Shown here: piece by piece, positions 8,636 through 16,299 of the stretch
Layout of the letters: each line of letters opens with the position of its first letter
Position numbering within the stretch: position 1 is the stretch's first letter
Source: Candidatus Flexicrinis proximus
Lineage (GTDB): Bacteria > Chloroflexota > Anaerolineae > Aggregatilineales > Phototrophicaceae
Assembly: GCA_016712885.1 (NCBI GenBank)
Contig: JADJQF010000016.1
Span: forward strand, 124,001-188,000
Direction: 5' to 3'
Length of the DNA: 64,000 nucleotides
The notes under the pieces: model-generated
The model's database searches: none
What the model saw: the letters and a program-made list of their open reading frames with translations, nothing else
What the model was told of the DNA's origin: nothing
Translations under genes and position numbers: made by a program

Positions 8636-8641
8636 TATAAT
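8636..8641 (+). promoter_or_regulatory. Candidate -10 of the SlyD-like gene
   Basis: A perfect TATAAT lies 36 nt before the start codon. No -35 consensus is seen at 17-18 nt. A GGCAC/GTGCC hairpin lies about 30 nt upstream. Confidence 0.4.
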
Positions 8642-8677
8642 GGCTCGACTCTGTACAAGATAAGGATAGCTGCGCAT

Positions 8678-9190
8678 ATGAGCGACACAATTCAGAAGGA
8701 CAAGGTTGTCGGCCTTGCATTGACCTTGAACGTTGACGACGAACTGGTCGAGGAATACACGGCTGAAGACCCGTTCGAATACCTGCACGGCGCGGAAAAC
8801 ATCGTCACCGGACTCGAAGCGGCGCTTCAGGGCCACAAGGTGGGCGATAAGCTGACGGTGACTGTTCCGCCGGCCGAAGGCTTTGGCGATTACGATGCCG
8901 AAGACTTCGAGACCTTCGAGAAGAGCGAAATCGGCGATGCCGAAATCGGCATGGCGGTCGTCCTGGAAGACGAGGATGGCTACCTGTTCGAAGGCGTGAT
9001 CACCGAGATCGTCGGCGACACGGTCAAGGTGGACTTCAACCCGCTGCTGGCCGGCAAGACCCTGAATTATCAGGTGGAAGTGCTGACGATCCGCGATGCC
9101 GAAGAAGACGAACTCGAGCATGGCCATGTCCACGGCGACGACTCGGATTGGGAAGAAGACGACGAAGAATACGAAGACGACGAAGAGTAA
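8678..9190 (+). CDS. slyD: FKBP-type peptidyl-prolyl isomerase, SlyD-like
   Basis: The protein catalyses cis-trans isomerisation at proline and acts as a chaperone. The N-terminal FKBP part (VVGLALTLN, DPFEYLHGAENIVTGLEAAL) is interrupted by the IF (insert-in-flap) domain, with VTVPPAEGFGDYDAEDFE before it. SlyD normally ends in a His/Cys-rich metal-binding tail. Here the tail has three His (HGHVHGDD) but is mainly Asp/Glu (last 25 residues), so nickel binding is uncertain. AAGGATAGC precedes the ATG. A terminator shared with the convergent MerR gene follows. Confidence 0.88.
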   Translation: MSDTIQKDKVVGLALTLNVDDELVEEYTAEDPFEYLHGAENIVTGLEAALQGHKVGDKLTVTVPPAEGFGDYDAEDFETFEKSEIGDAEIGMAVVLEDEDGYLFEGVITEIVGDTVKVDFNPLLAGKTLNYQVEVLTIRDAEEDELEHGHVHGDDSDWEEDDEEYEDDEE

Positions 9191-9232
9191 CTCTGCGTCG
9201 CTGCGAATACCGGTGCGATAGAAACAACTGCG

Positions 9233-9264
9233 AAAGAGGCGAGAGATATCCCGCCTCTTTTGTT
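9233..9264. terminator. Bidirectional terminator between slyD and merR-type gene
   Basis: AAAGAGGCG and CGCCTCTTT form a 9-bp stem with a 10-nt loop and T/A runs on both sides, so it can serve both convergent genes. Confidence 0.8.
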
Positions 9265-9643
9265 ATTCGTGGGGCGTGCCACAGTCTTCAAGTGTGGGGC
9301 AGGCACAGTCGAGCATCGACTCGAGCAGCGATTTCATTTGCTCCAGTTGAGAAATACGCTCCGAAACCTCAACCAGCTTGTCGCCGGCAAAACGCTGCCA
9401 GCGCTCAGATGGGGGTGTTACGGCTGAAAAGTCGTTCAGCAGTGCGTGAATTTCTAGAATCGTCAACCCGGCTTGCTGCGCCAGCCGGATAACCCCGAGC
9501 TTACGGAAGATAGTCTCATCGTAACGGCGGCGGCCATTGACGCGAGCGGGCGGCGGCAGCAGGCCGATGCTCTCATAGTAGCGAATCGCCGACGCAGCCA
9601 CCCTTGCCTGCCGCGCGACATCTCCAATTGCCCAAACATCCAT
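9263..9643 (-). CDS. MerR-family transcriptional regulator with C-terminal Cys
   Basis: The first 70 residues are a MerR DNA-binding domain (AIGDVARQ, SAIRYYESIGLLPP, NGRRRYD), followed by a long dimerisation helix. The C-terminus has CACPTLEDC, a C-x-C-x5-C cluster in the position where heavy-metal or redox MerR proteins bind their effector. I start at MDVWAIGD, which has AGAGGG upstream and matches family N-termini; the open frame continues far upstream without similarity. It is divergent from a Cys-rich membrane operon whose promoter has the 19-bp spacer that MerR proteins activate by DNA distortion. Confidence 0.85.
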   Translation of the reverse strand: MDVWAIGDVARQARVAASAIRYYESIGLLPPPARVNGRRRYDETIFRKLGVIRLAQQAGLTILEIHALLNDFSAVTPPSERWQRFAGDKLVEVSERISQLEQMKSLLESMLDCACPTLEDCGTPHE

Positions 9644-9654
9644 AATCTGCCCTC

Positions 9655-9685
9655 TTGACATCAAGTTCACTTGAAGTTCTAGAGT
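9655..9685 (+). promoter_or_regulatory. MerR-type promoter: TTGACA, 19-bp spacer, TAGAGT, with dyad
   Basis: TTGACA (9655-9660) and TAGAGT (9680-9685) are separated by 19 bp, the overlong spacing diagnostic of MerR-controlled promoters. The spacer contains the perfect dyad TCAAGT-tc-ACTTGA, close to the SoxR-type box. It drives the plus-strand gene starting at 9719. Confidence 0.75.
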
Positions 9686-9718
9686 GTAGGGATCGATAAG
9701 GTAAAAGACGAGGTGATC

Positions 9719-10087
9719 ATGGCAACCATTACAAAGTCGGAGTCGCGAACCGAACGGCATACCTGTGATGGGGAGTGCTGCGCGACCGACGCGGACGGCG
9801 GCGAGATCTGTGTTGTCTCGCCGGTGGATCGACCGGCAGCGCGTCCCGCCAGAGGGGAACGGGTGCGTGCCGCGGTGATGTTTGGCATAGCCTGCCTTGC
9901 CAGCCCTTGCTGCACACCGCTGATCGTTCCCGTCGTACTCGCGGCGCTGGCCGGAACACCGCTCGCGCTGTGGCTGGGCCAGAACCTCGGCTGGGTATAC
10001 GGGGGACTGACCGTGATTTCCGCCGTGAGCTTTGTGTTGGCGCTGCGCTGGTCGAACGGACGCGGCGCACGGACTAAAGGAGCCTAA
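9719..10087 (+). CDS. Cys-rich small membrane protein, probable metal-stress gene
   Basis: The N-terminal 40 residues hold five Cys (HTCDGECC ... EICV), suited to soft-metal binding. They are followed by two to three hydrophobic segments, the first with ACLASPCCTPLIVPVV, where a vicinal Cys pair sits in the membrane as in mercury-transport proteins of the MerT/MerC kind. True homology to MerT cannot be claimed. The ATG follows ACGAGGTGATC. With its own MerR-type promoter and a downstream gene 2 nt away, it probably belongs to a metal- or thiol-stress operon. Confidence 0.65.
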   Translation: MATITKSESRTERHTCDGECCATDADGGEICVVSPVDRPAARPARGERVRAAVMFGIACLASPCCTPLIVPVVLAALAGTPLALWLGQNLGWVYGGLTVISAVSFVLALRWSNGRGARTKGA

Positions 10088-10089
10088 GA

Positions 10090-10458
10090 ATGTCGATCCT
10101 ATCCCCTCTCCCGGACGCAGGACTGGCCTGTGACCTGAACGCATTTACGCCGGCGCAACGCGACCACCATCTGGCGCACGCGGAAGCTCTGTTTGGCGCT
10201 GTGCTTGAGCTGCGCGAGCTGCCCGACGGGTATACGGTCCGAACACCAGACTCGCCGGATATGCTGGCGCAACTTGCCGACTTTGTCGCACACGAACGGC
10301 TTTGCTGCCCATTTTTGAATTTCAGCATCGAAGTCACGGCGTACGGCGGGCCGATCTGGCTGCGTATTACCGGCCCCGAGGGCGCAAAGAGCCTGGTGGC
10401 GGCAGAGATAACGGGCCTGTTAGAGCCGCAAGTCGCACTTGCCGCCGGGCTGGAATGA
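10090..10458 (+). CDS. Conserved-type hypothetical protein with ERLCCPF motif
   Basis: The 122-residue cytosolic protein contains FVAHERLCCPFLNFSIEV followed by GGPIWLRITGPEG, a block I associate with small proteins found beside MerR regulators. A vicinal Cys pair again suggests thiol or metal chemistry. It starts 2 nt after the stop of the Cys-rich membrane protein gene and shares its MerR-type promoter. The function is unknown. Confidence 0.65.
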   Translation: MSILSPLPDAGLACDLNAFTPAQRDHHLAHAEALFGAVLELRELPDGYTVRTPDSPDMLAQLADFVAHERLCCPFLNFSIEVTAYGGPIWLRITGPEGAKSLVAAEITGLLEPQVALAAGLE

Positions 10459-10508
10459 CTGGCACGCGAGCGTGAAGGCGAAACCGAACGCGGATTGACC
10501 GGTTGTGT

Positions 10509-11696
10509 TCAGAGCACGCCGGTCTGACGCAGACGGGCGATGTCCCCGTCTGAATAACTCAACACTTCGCGCAGGATTTCGGCGGTGTGCTGGCCGAGCG
10601 CCGGCGGCGGATACCGGATGGCGTCCGGCGTGTCGGGCAGCAGTGGCGAGGCCACGGTCGGGATGGTCACGCCGTTGGCGAGGGTGACCTCGCGGAGCAG
10701 GTGGTGGGCGGCCGCGTGTTCGCCGGACAGCGCCTGCAGGATGTTCTGAACCGGGCCGGCGGGAATCCCTGCGCCGTGGCAGAGCTCAACCCAGTAGGCG
10801 GCGGATTGGACGGCAAAGACCGGTTCCAGCTCAGCAATCAGGGCGGCACGGTGGGCGACGCGGCCGGGATTGGAGGCGAAACGCGTATCGGCGATCAGGT
10901 CGCGGCGGCCGATGAGCTGGCAGAGGGAGGCGAACTGGCCGTCATTGCCGACGGCCAGCGCGAACGACGTGTCGGCGGCGCGGAAATTCTGGTACGGCAC
11001 AATGGCCGCGTGGGCGTTGCCGTAGCGCGCGGGGGGGCGTCCGGAAATCAGCGCGGCACTGGCGACATTGACCAGCGCCGACAGCTGCGAATCGAGCAAG
11101 GTGAGATCGAGATGCCTGCCCTGCCCGCTCTGCTCGGCCTGGCGCAGCGCGGCCAGAACAGCGGAAAGGGCGAACAGCCCGGTGAACACGTCGACGACAG
11201 CGACGCCGACCTTATAGCCATCCGAGTCGGGTGGGCCGGTGATCGACATCAGGCCAGACATAGCCTGAATCACATGATCGTAGCCCGGACGGTCGCTGAA
11301 CGGGCCGGACTGGCCGAAGCCGGTGATGCTGGCGTAGACGAGCGCCGGGTTCAGGGCGCGCAGCGTCTCGAAGTCGAGGCCAAAACGCGCCATTTGCCCC
11401 GGTTTGAAGTTTTCGATCACGATCTGACTGTGGGCGGTGAGGTCGCGGGCGATGCGGCAGCCCTCGGCGGTCTTGAGGTTGAGCGTGAGGCTGCGCTTGT
11501 TGCGGTTGACGGCGAGGTAATACGCCGACTGGCGGTCGCTGCCCTCACCGGCCCAGGGCGGTCCCCACTCGCGGGTTTCATCCCCGGCCGGCGATTCGAC
11601 CTTGAGGATATCCGCGCCGAGGTCGCCGAGCAGCATCGTACAGTACGGGCCGGCCAGCACGCGCGTGAAATCGAGGATGCGAATTCCTGAGAGCAT
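10509..11696 (-). CDS. CaiB/BaiF family (class III) CoA-transferase
   Basis: Class III CoA-transferases move CoA between acyl donors and acceptors through an aspartyl-CoA anhydride. The sequence opens with GIRILDFTRVLAGPYCTMLLGDLGADILKVE, the family signature, then NRNKRSLTLNLK and the catalytic-Asp region LDLTLLDSQLSAL near residue 200. Length (395) is normal. I use the ATG with AAGGA 8 nt upstream instead of the TTG two codons earlier. The substrate is not evident and there are no acyl-CoA genes beside it. A repeat separates it from the SLATT operon. Confidence 0.9.
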   Translation of the reverse strand: MLSGIRILDFTRVLAGPYCTMLLGDLGADILKVESPAGDETREWGPPWAGEGSDRQSAYYLAVNRNKRSLTLNLKTAEGCRIARDLTAHSQIVIENFKPGQMARFGLDFETLRALNPALVYASITGFGQSGPFSDRPGYDHVIQAMSGLMSITGPPDSDGYKVGVAVVDVFTGLFALSAVLAALRQAEQSGQGRHLDLTLLDSQLSALVNVASAALISGRPPARYGNAHAAIVPYQNFRAADTSFALAVGNDGQFASLCQLIGRRDLIADTRFASNPGRVAHRAALIAELEPVFAVQSAAYWVELCHGAGIPAGPVQNILQALSGEHAAAHHLLREVTLANGVTIPTVASPLLPDTPDAIRYPPPALGQHTAEILREVLSYSDGDIARLRQTGVL

Positions 11697-11731
11697 CGAC
11701 AAGTCCTTAGTGGCGGTTAATCATCTTCGTC

Positions 11732-11896
11732 TGTGGAGGCACCGCCTCCACACCTCCGCGAGGGACTTACGCCCCCCGGCCCCTCATCTGCGATTTTGTG
11801 GCGGTCACGCCACAAAATCGCCGTAAGAGGTACAGGAGTGAAAACACCTGCCGAATTCTGGGGTAGAACCCCTTCGAAAGTGCACAACACGCTCTA
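11732..11896 (-). repeat. Multi-hairpin intergenic repeat R2
   Basis: Read on the minus strand it begins TAGAGCGTGTTGTGCAC, where the TAG is the stop codon of the SLATT-like gene. The hairpins follow, including GCGATTTTGTGGCG-type central arms and the final TGGAGGCGGTGCCTCCA. It fills the space to the CoA-transferase gene. Confidence 0.85.
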
Positions 11897-12535
11897 GCCG
11901 AACGATCCGTCCGGGCCTTCAAATTGTTTACCACCTTCACCGGTGACGCCACGCTGGACAGTCCTGGCCCGGTCGACCTGACGGGCGACGAAGGCTTCGA
12001 TCTGGGCCGGGGTCTTGACGGATTGGCCCCACTGCGACGTCTCGGAGGCCATGACCTCCAGCGTACCTTCGGTGTAGGCAAGATAGGCGGCCATGAAGCG
12101 CTCGTTGGAAATCGAGCCGGGGCGGCTGGTGATCTGGGCGTCGGCGGCTTCGAGGCTTTCGAGGGCGTCCTTATAGATCTGGACGAACCGGTCCCACTGA
12201 TAGAGACTTTGCAGCGCGCCGAAGAAACCGGCGATGGCCGGCAGAATGATCGACGCGGCGGCGAGGACACCGGTCCAGCCGCGCATCCAGCCGCAGCTCA
12301 GCGCCGGATCGGGGTTCGGGAGCGCGCAGCCGCCGCCGTAGGCCTGCGAGGCCAGAAAGACGGCGAAGGCCGTGCAGAAGCCGGTGAGCAGTCCCATCAA
12401 TGCCCGGATGAAATTGACCTGGCCGCGTGCCGCCCGGAACAACTCGGTCTTGTTGGCGTAGTAGTTGCGCTGGTCGGAAAGGGCGAACTTGTCGAAAATC
12501 TTATAGCGTGCTTCGAAATCTTCGCGGGTGAGCAT
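11894..12535 (-). CDS. SLATT-like two-TM membrane protein (second gene)
   Basis: The 213-residue protein has an N-terminal helical stretch (YYANKTELFRAARGQVNFIR), TM1 near residues 45-65, a short loop with CALPNPDPALSCGW, TM2 near 90-110, and a C-terminal helical tail (LYQWDRFVQIYKDALESLEA). This is the layout of the SLATT domain, a two-helix membrane module predicted to act as the pore-forming effector of nucleotide-activated conflict systems. Here no cyclase (SMODS) or SLOG partner is adjacent. It lies 12 nt downstream of another SLATT-like gene, clearly one operon. Assignment is by topology and sequence feel. Confidence 0.65.
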   Translation of the reverse strand: MLTREDFEARYKIFDKFALSDQRNYYANKTELFRAARGQVNFIRALMGLLTGFCTAFAVFLASQAYGGGCALPNPDPALSCGWMRGWTGVLAAASIILPAIAGFFGALQSLYQWDRFVQIYKDALESLEAADAQITSRPGSISNERFMAAYLAYTEGTLEVMASETSQWGQSVKTPAQIEAFVARQVDRARTVQRGVTGEGGKQFEGPDGSFG

Positions 12536-12547
12536 ATCCGGCCTCCG

Positions 12548-13261
12548 TTATGCCTGCGGCTGTGGTAGTTCAGGGAAGAAGCCGCGGTTGATATCGGCGG
12601 CGCGTTTGGCGAGCAGAGACTCGCGGTCGAAATCGTCATCGAGACCGTCGTAGGGCATGAGGCGCATCAGGTAGCGGAAATACTCGCGGCGCAGGAACTC
12701 GGCGCGGAGGCGATTTTGCAGCCACAACTGCTGCGGCGGTTCGTCGCTGGTCAGCGCGACGATGAACGAGGTGAGCAGCGCGATCACTGTTTCGGCCAGG
12801 CCCAGCCAGGGAGTCAGCGAAGGTGTGGTCTCAAGCGTGAGGGCCATGATCGAGCCGAGGACAGTGGCGACCAGCGCCAGCAGTGCAAATTCGAGCTGCA
12901 CGCGGCGATAGCGGTTCTGCTGCTTGGCTGCCTCGTGGTCGAGCCGGCGAAAGAGCCGCAGGACTTCGTGATCGAGAACCTCGATATCGCGTTCGATGCG
13001 GGCGGCGACGACCGCATCGCAGCTGGCGAGCAGCTCTTTCAACTGCCTCGGGTCGAGCAGTTCAAAATCGTTGCGGAACTCGTTGAATCCGAAGAAACGC
13101 GGAAGCTGTCTCCACCATGCCGGGAGCCAGGTTCTGTATTTATTGGGGGACTGCGAAATAGGCGCCGGGCCACCCCCCGTGGCAGGTGGACGTGCCTCCT
13201 GGACAGGATTCGGTGGAACCGACGGAGTAGGGTCGCCCGAGGGGGCGGAATTAGACGACAT
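12548..13261 (-). CDS. SLATT/DUF4231-like two-TM membrane protein (first gene)
   Basis: A Pro-rich, probably disordered N-terminus of about 40 residues is followed by a helix (ERDIEVLDHEVLRLFRRLDHEAAKQQ), TM1 and TM2 near residues 125-170, and the segment LRAEFLRREYFRYL that recalls DUF4231/SLATT proteins. It probably heterodimerises with the product of the next gene. Its start is 440 nt downstream of tandem SOS-type boxes on the same strand, so DNA-damage control is possible. A chromosomal housekeeping role cannot be excluded. Confidence 0.65.
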   Translation of the reverse strand: MSSNSAPSGDPTPSVPPNPVQEARPPATGGGPAPISQSPNKYRTWLPAWWRQLPRFFGFNEFRNDFELLDPRQLKELLASCDAVVAARIERDIEVLDHEVLRLFRRLDHEAAKQQNRYRRVQLEFALLALVATVLGSIMALTLETTPSLTPWLGLAETVIALLTSFIVALTSDEPPQQLWLQNRLRAEFLRREYFRYLMRLMPYDGLDDDFDRESLLAKRAADINRGFFPELPQPQA

Positions 13262-13670
13262 CGCAGTCCCTCCACATCATAAAGAACGAAGCCGAGGCCG
13301 GGAACAGAAACCCGCCTGCAGCATCCAGTAAAGACCGACTTGGGCGCAGAAATCCGAACGATACCCGCATCGCAGACGCGATGCGAGCCGATCAACGTCC
13401 CGCGCTGATGCACACAGTATGGCTCAGGCGGGCAGGGTTGGCAAACGGCTAACAGCGTTTGTTATGCGTGGGCCGGCGGCCAGCACGTACGCCAAAACTT
13501 CCGCGCGGCCATCGGCGGGCCGCGGCGACTCATTGGAGCGGGCGATGCGCTTTCGATGAGGCTCCCCCCCAAAAAAAACGATGACAGAGTTTGCACTCTT
13601 GCCGGGAGGTGTGGGAGGCTGCGCCTCACAACGCCAATGCATACCCACTTTTAGAAACGCCTGTACTGAC
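13262..13670. other. Long leader or spacer with weak ORFs only
   Basis: No convincing gene is seen. A minus-strand frame starting with GTG at 13648 (74 codons) begins soon after the candidate promoter, but has no ribosome site and no recognisable domain. Runs of C and A near 13564-13578 are unusual. If the promoter at 13671 is real, this is a 400-nt 5' leader of the SLATT operon. Confidence 0.35.
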
Positions 13671-13722
13671 AGTGTAGCACGGTTCGTGGGCGGATGGAGA
13701 ACATTTGTTCGAACATTTGTTC
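13671..13722 (-). promoter_or_regulatory. Two abutting SOS (LexA/DinR-type) boxes with extended -10
   Basis: GAACATTTGTTC occurs twice with no gap (13699-13710 and 13711-13722). Each copy is a GAAC-N4-GTTC palindrome, the core of the CGAACrnryGTTCG LexA box. A third half-site GAACAA follows. On the minus strand an extended -10, TGCTACACT, lies 20 nt downstream (13671-13679), so a promoter toward the SLATT genes would be covered by the boxes. Confidence 0.65.
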
Positions 13723-13749
13723 GAACAAGATTTGAGGGGGAAAATCAGT

Positions 13750-14513
13750 TCAGGATGGGCGCTCGGCGTCCTTCCAGAGCGCTTCGTACTGCTTGACCCA
13801 GTAGTCGAACCAGCGCGGCGAGATACTCTGTTTGATCTCGATGGCCATGCGCTCGCTGGTCGAGTTCAGGCGCCATCCGTACAGTTCGACGATGGCGACG
13901 CCGGATGTGCGGTGCGGGTCGACGACCACCATGCTGAAGCCGGGAGAGTGGCTGAGGAGGCGGTGCTCGAAGTGCCCCTTTTCGGCCATCCGGCGATCAG
14001 GGCGAATTTCGCCTGGGTGTTGCTGATCTCGCGGATCAGATCCTGATCGGGGTAGCCGACGATTTCATCAAGCTGGTGTTTGAGCACGCGCATAGCGTCT
14101 TCGGCGGCGGGGTTCTGGATGACCACGCGCAGCTCGCCCAGCGAGTCGCTCAGGATGCTGCTGCGCAAGGTGTTCAGCTTGTCGCCGCTGAGGACATTGG
14201 CTGCCGACGGGCCATAAATCCAGAGTTTCTGCGCGCCGTTGAGGCGGGCCGCCAGTGGTCCGAGCTCGTGGCGCTGATGCAGATAGTCTTCGATGGTCGC
14301 GCGCTGTTCTTCCGGGCGGGTGATGTTGAAGACGAGCAGGCCGAGCGCGGCGAGGATGACGGAAGTCTTTGCCGATTCCGGCACGATGTCGTCGACAAGG
14401 CCGACGACTGCCACAGCCACCGCGATGATCGAGACGATGTACGACTCGATATTGCGGCGGGCGCGGATATCACGGGTGACACGGGCAAGACCAGAACGGA
14501 TGGAGGCTAGCAC
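13750..14513 (-). pseudogene. Two-TM membrane protein with PLD-like C-terminal domain, frameshifted
   Basis: The N-terminal frame begins at GTG (GAGGAG upstream) and has a membrane hairpin (SYIVSIIAVAVAVVGLVDDI, then a second helix). It continues through WIYGPSAANVLSGDKL and ends sense at IAGWPK. The rest (GHFEHRLLSHSPGFSMVVVD ... YWVKQYEALWKDA) lies in another frame. One base lost in the AAAAGGGG run at 13975-13982 explains this, so it is either a sequencing error or a recent mutation. The soluble part resembles the PLD-like domain often fused to HTH regulators, without an HKD motif. It may belong with the SLATT genes. Confidence 0.6.
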
Positions 14514-14583
14514 GGCTGGCTCCTCGGATGACTCTATATGGTACGGGCTAATGATACAGCCAATTGGCCGAGGGCGACTGGTT

Positions 14584-14753
14584 CGAGCGTGTGATGCACT
14601 TGCAATGGAGTTCTAACCCAGACCCGGTGGCGGCGTTTGCACGCCTGCGCCTCTTGCAGCGATTTGGACAGGCATATCCCGTCCAAATCGCAGATCAGGA
14701 AGTCCAGAGGGTGTGTGGAGGCCGCGCCTCCACACACCAAAGGCACAGCAGCG
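14584..14753 (+). repeat. Multi-hairpin intergenic repeat R3
   Basis: It starts GAGCGTGTGATGCACTTGC, as R2 and R5 do, has the central arms GCGATTTGGAC / GTCCAAATCGC, and ends with TGTGGAGGCCGCGCCTCCACA directly before the dnaA stop codon. Confidence 0.85.
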
Positions 14754-16172
14754 CTAGAGCAAGCGGCGGCGCGTGTCGTCCATCAGGGCGGAAAGGTCAG
14801 CGTCTTCGGCCAGGAGCTGCGACATCTTCTGGATTCCGGCGATGATGGTGCTGTGCTGGCGTCCGCCGAGGTAATCACCCACCTGTACGAGCGAAAGCTC
14901 GGTCAGTTCACGGGCGAGGAGCATCACAACCTGACGGGCAAGGCTGACGCGGCTGGTGCGGCCCTTGCCGGTGATCTCATCGACCGGGACGCTGAAGGTC
15001 TCGGCGACCGCGTTGAGGATGTCGGCCATGGTGACGGTGCGGACATGGTTGCGCGGCGTTTCAAGGCGGTGCAGGATGCGCGCGGCGGCGTCGGCGGTCA
15101 TCGGCTGATGCGAGAGGCGGACGCGGGCGGCGATCATGTTGAAGGCGCCTTCGAGTTCGCGTGCGGAAGCGGCGCACTCGGCGATCATCTGGACGACCGG
15201 ATCGCTGAGGCGGATATGCTGCTCCAACTGCCACATCTTGACGATCGCCATGCGGGTTTCGAGCTCAAGTGGGGAGATGTCGGTGACCAGGCCGCCGGAA
15301 AAGCGCGAGCGCAGGCGGTCTTCCAACGCGGTCAGGTCGCGCGGGGGGCGGTCACTGGCGAGGATAACCTGCTTGCCGGCGGCGTGCAGGACATTAAAGG
15401 TATGGAAGAACTCTTCCTGGGTTGATTCTTTGCCAGCCAGGAACTGCACATCGTCGACGATCAGGACATCCACCGAGCGGTATTTGTCGCGCAGCATAGC
15501 GGTGGTGCGGGTACGCAGCGCGTTGACCAGATCGTTGGTGAAGGCTTCGGACGGCACATAAATCACGCGCTTGCCGGCCTTGCGGCAGATGTGCGCGGCG
15601 GCATGCAGCAGATGGGTCTTGCCGACACCGACACCGCCATAAACAAAAACGGGGTTGTAGTTGCGGCCAGGCGCCTCGACTACCGCCTGCAGGGCTTCGT
15701 AAGCCAGGCGGTTGGAGCCGCCCACGACGAAACGGTCGAAGGTGTGGCGCGGATTGAGCTCGGACTCGGACAGCGGCGCATAGGCCTGCGGCACGACACG
15801 GTCAGCCATCGAAGTCTCAGGCAGCGGCTCGACGCGGAACATCTCGGTCGAGGCGGCCTGCATTTCGTTAAGGACCTGAAACAATGGCAGGTCGGAATCG
15901 TCGGTGGCGGAGGCCGTCCCGCCAAGGCTGTAAATCTCAAAGCGGATCGCTGCCGACTGGCCCCAGGCATCGGACAGGACGCGCGCGACATTACGGTACA
16001 GGCGATGCTGGAGCATATCGCGGGAGAATCCGTTGCGAACGCCAATGACGAATTGACCGTCCTCGTAGCGCAGGAAGCGGGCATCGCGTACCCAGGTGTC
16101 AAACTTACCGCCGTCCAACTGGAGTTCGAGCTGGTGATAGGCAGTGTCCCATGCGTCTTGCGGGCTGGTCAT
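14754..16172 (-). CDS. dnaA: Chromosomal replication initiator DnaA
   Basis: DnaA binds origin boxes and melts the DUE. Domain I (residues 1-80), a linker, and the AAA+ domain are present: Walker A GGVGVGKTHLLHA, Walker B VDVLIVDDVQFLAGKE, and sensor/Arg-finger region LEDRLRSRFSGGLVTDISP. Domain IV ends with SLVQVGDYLGGRQHSTIIAG. The signature is normally GGRDHTTVxHA; here Gln439 replaces the Asp that contacts box bases, and the later His is replaced by Ala/Gly. Length (472) is typical. dnaN does not follow; a repeat does. Upstream is a long AT-richer spacer. Confidence 0.96.
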   Translation of the reverse strand: MTSPQDAWDTAYHQLELQLDGGKFDTWVRDARFLRYEDGQFVIGVRNGFSRDMLQHRLYRNVARVLSDAWGQSAAIRFEIYSLGGTASATDDSDLPLFQVLNEMQAASTEMFRVEPLPETSMADRVVPQAYAPLSESELNPRHTFDRFVVGGSNRLAYEALQAVVEAPGRNYNPVFVYGGVGVGKTHLLHAAAHICRKAGKRVIYVPSEAFTNDLVNALRTRTTAMLRDKYRSVDVLIVDDVQFLAGKESTQEEFFHTFNVLHAAGKQVILASDRPPRDLTALEDRLRSRFSGGLVTDISPLELETRMAIVKMWQLEQHIRLSDPVVQMIAECAASARELEGAFNMIAARVRLSHQPMTADAAARILHRLETPRNHVRTVTMADILNAVAETFSVPVDEITGKGRTSRVSLARQVVMLLARELTELSLVQVGDYLGGRQHSTIIAGIQKMSQLLAEDADLSALMDDTRRRLL

Positions 16173-16299
16173 GCAGGGTTATCCTTCAGTGGGCGGCCGG
16201 GAGCGACGCTAAACTTACGCACTTGAGCAGGGTCAAGCGCCGAGGCGGCCGCGGAGAGAATTCCGCTATAGAAGCTGTTTCGATTTGTTGTCCACGGGG

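Noticed and set aside
13424..13648. 74-codon minus-strand frame just after the candidate SOS promoter
   Set aside because: No ribosome site, composition typical of chance frames; kept only as a note in the spacer entry.
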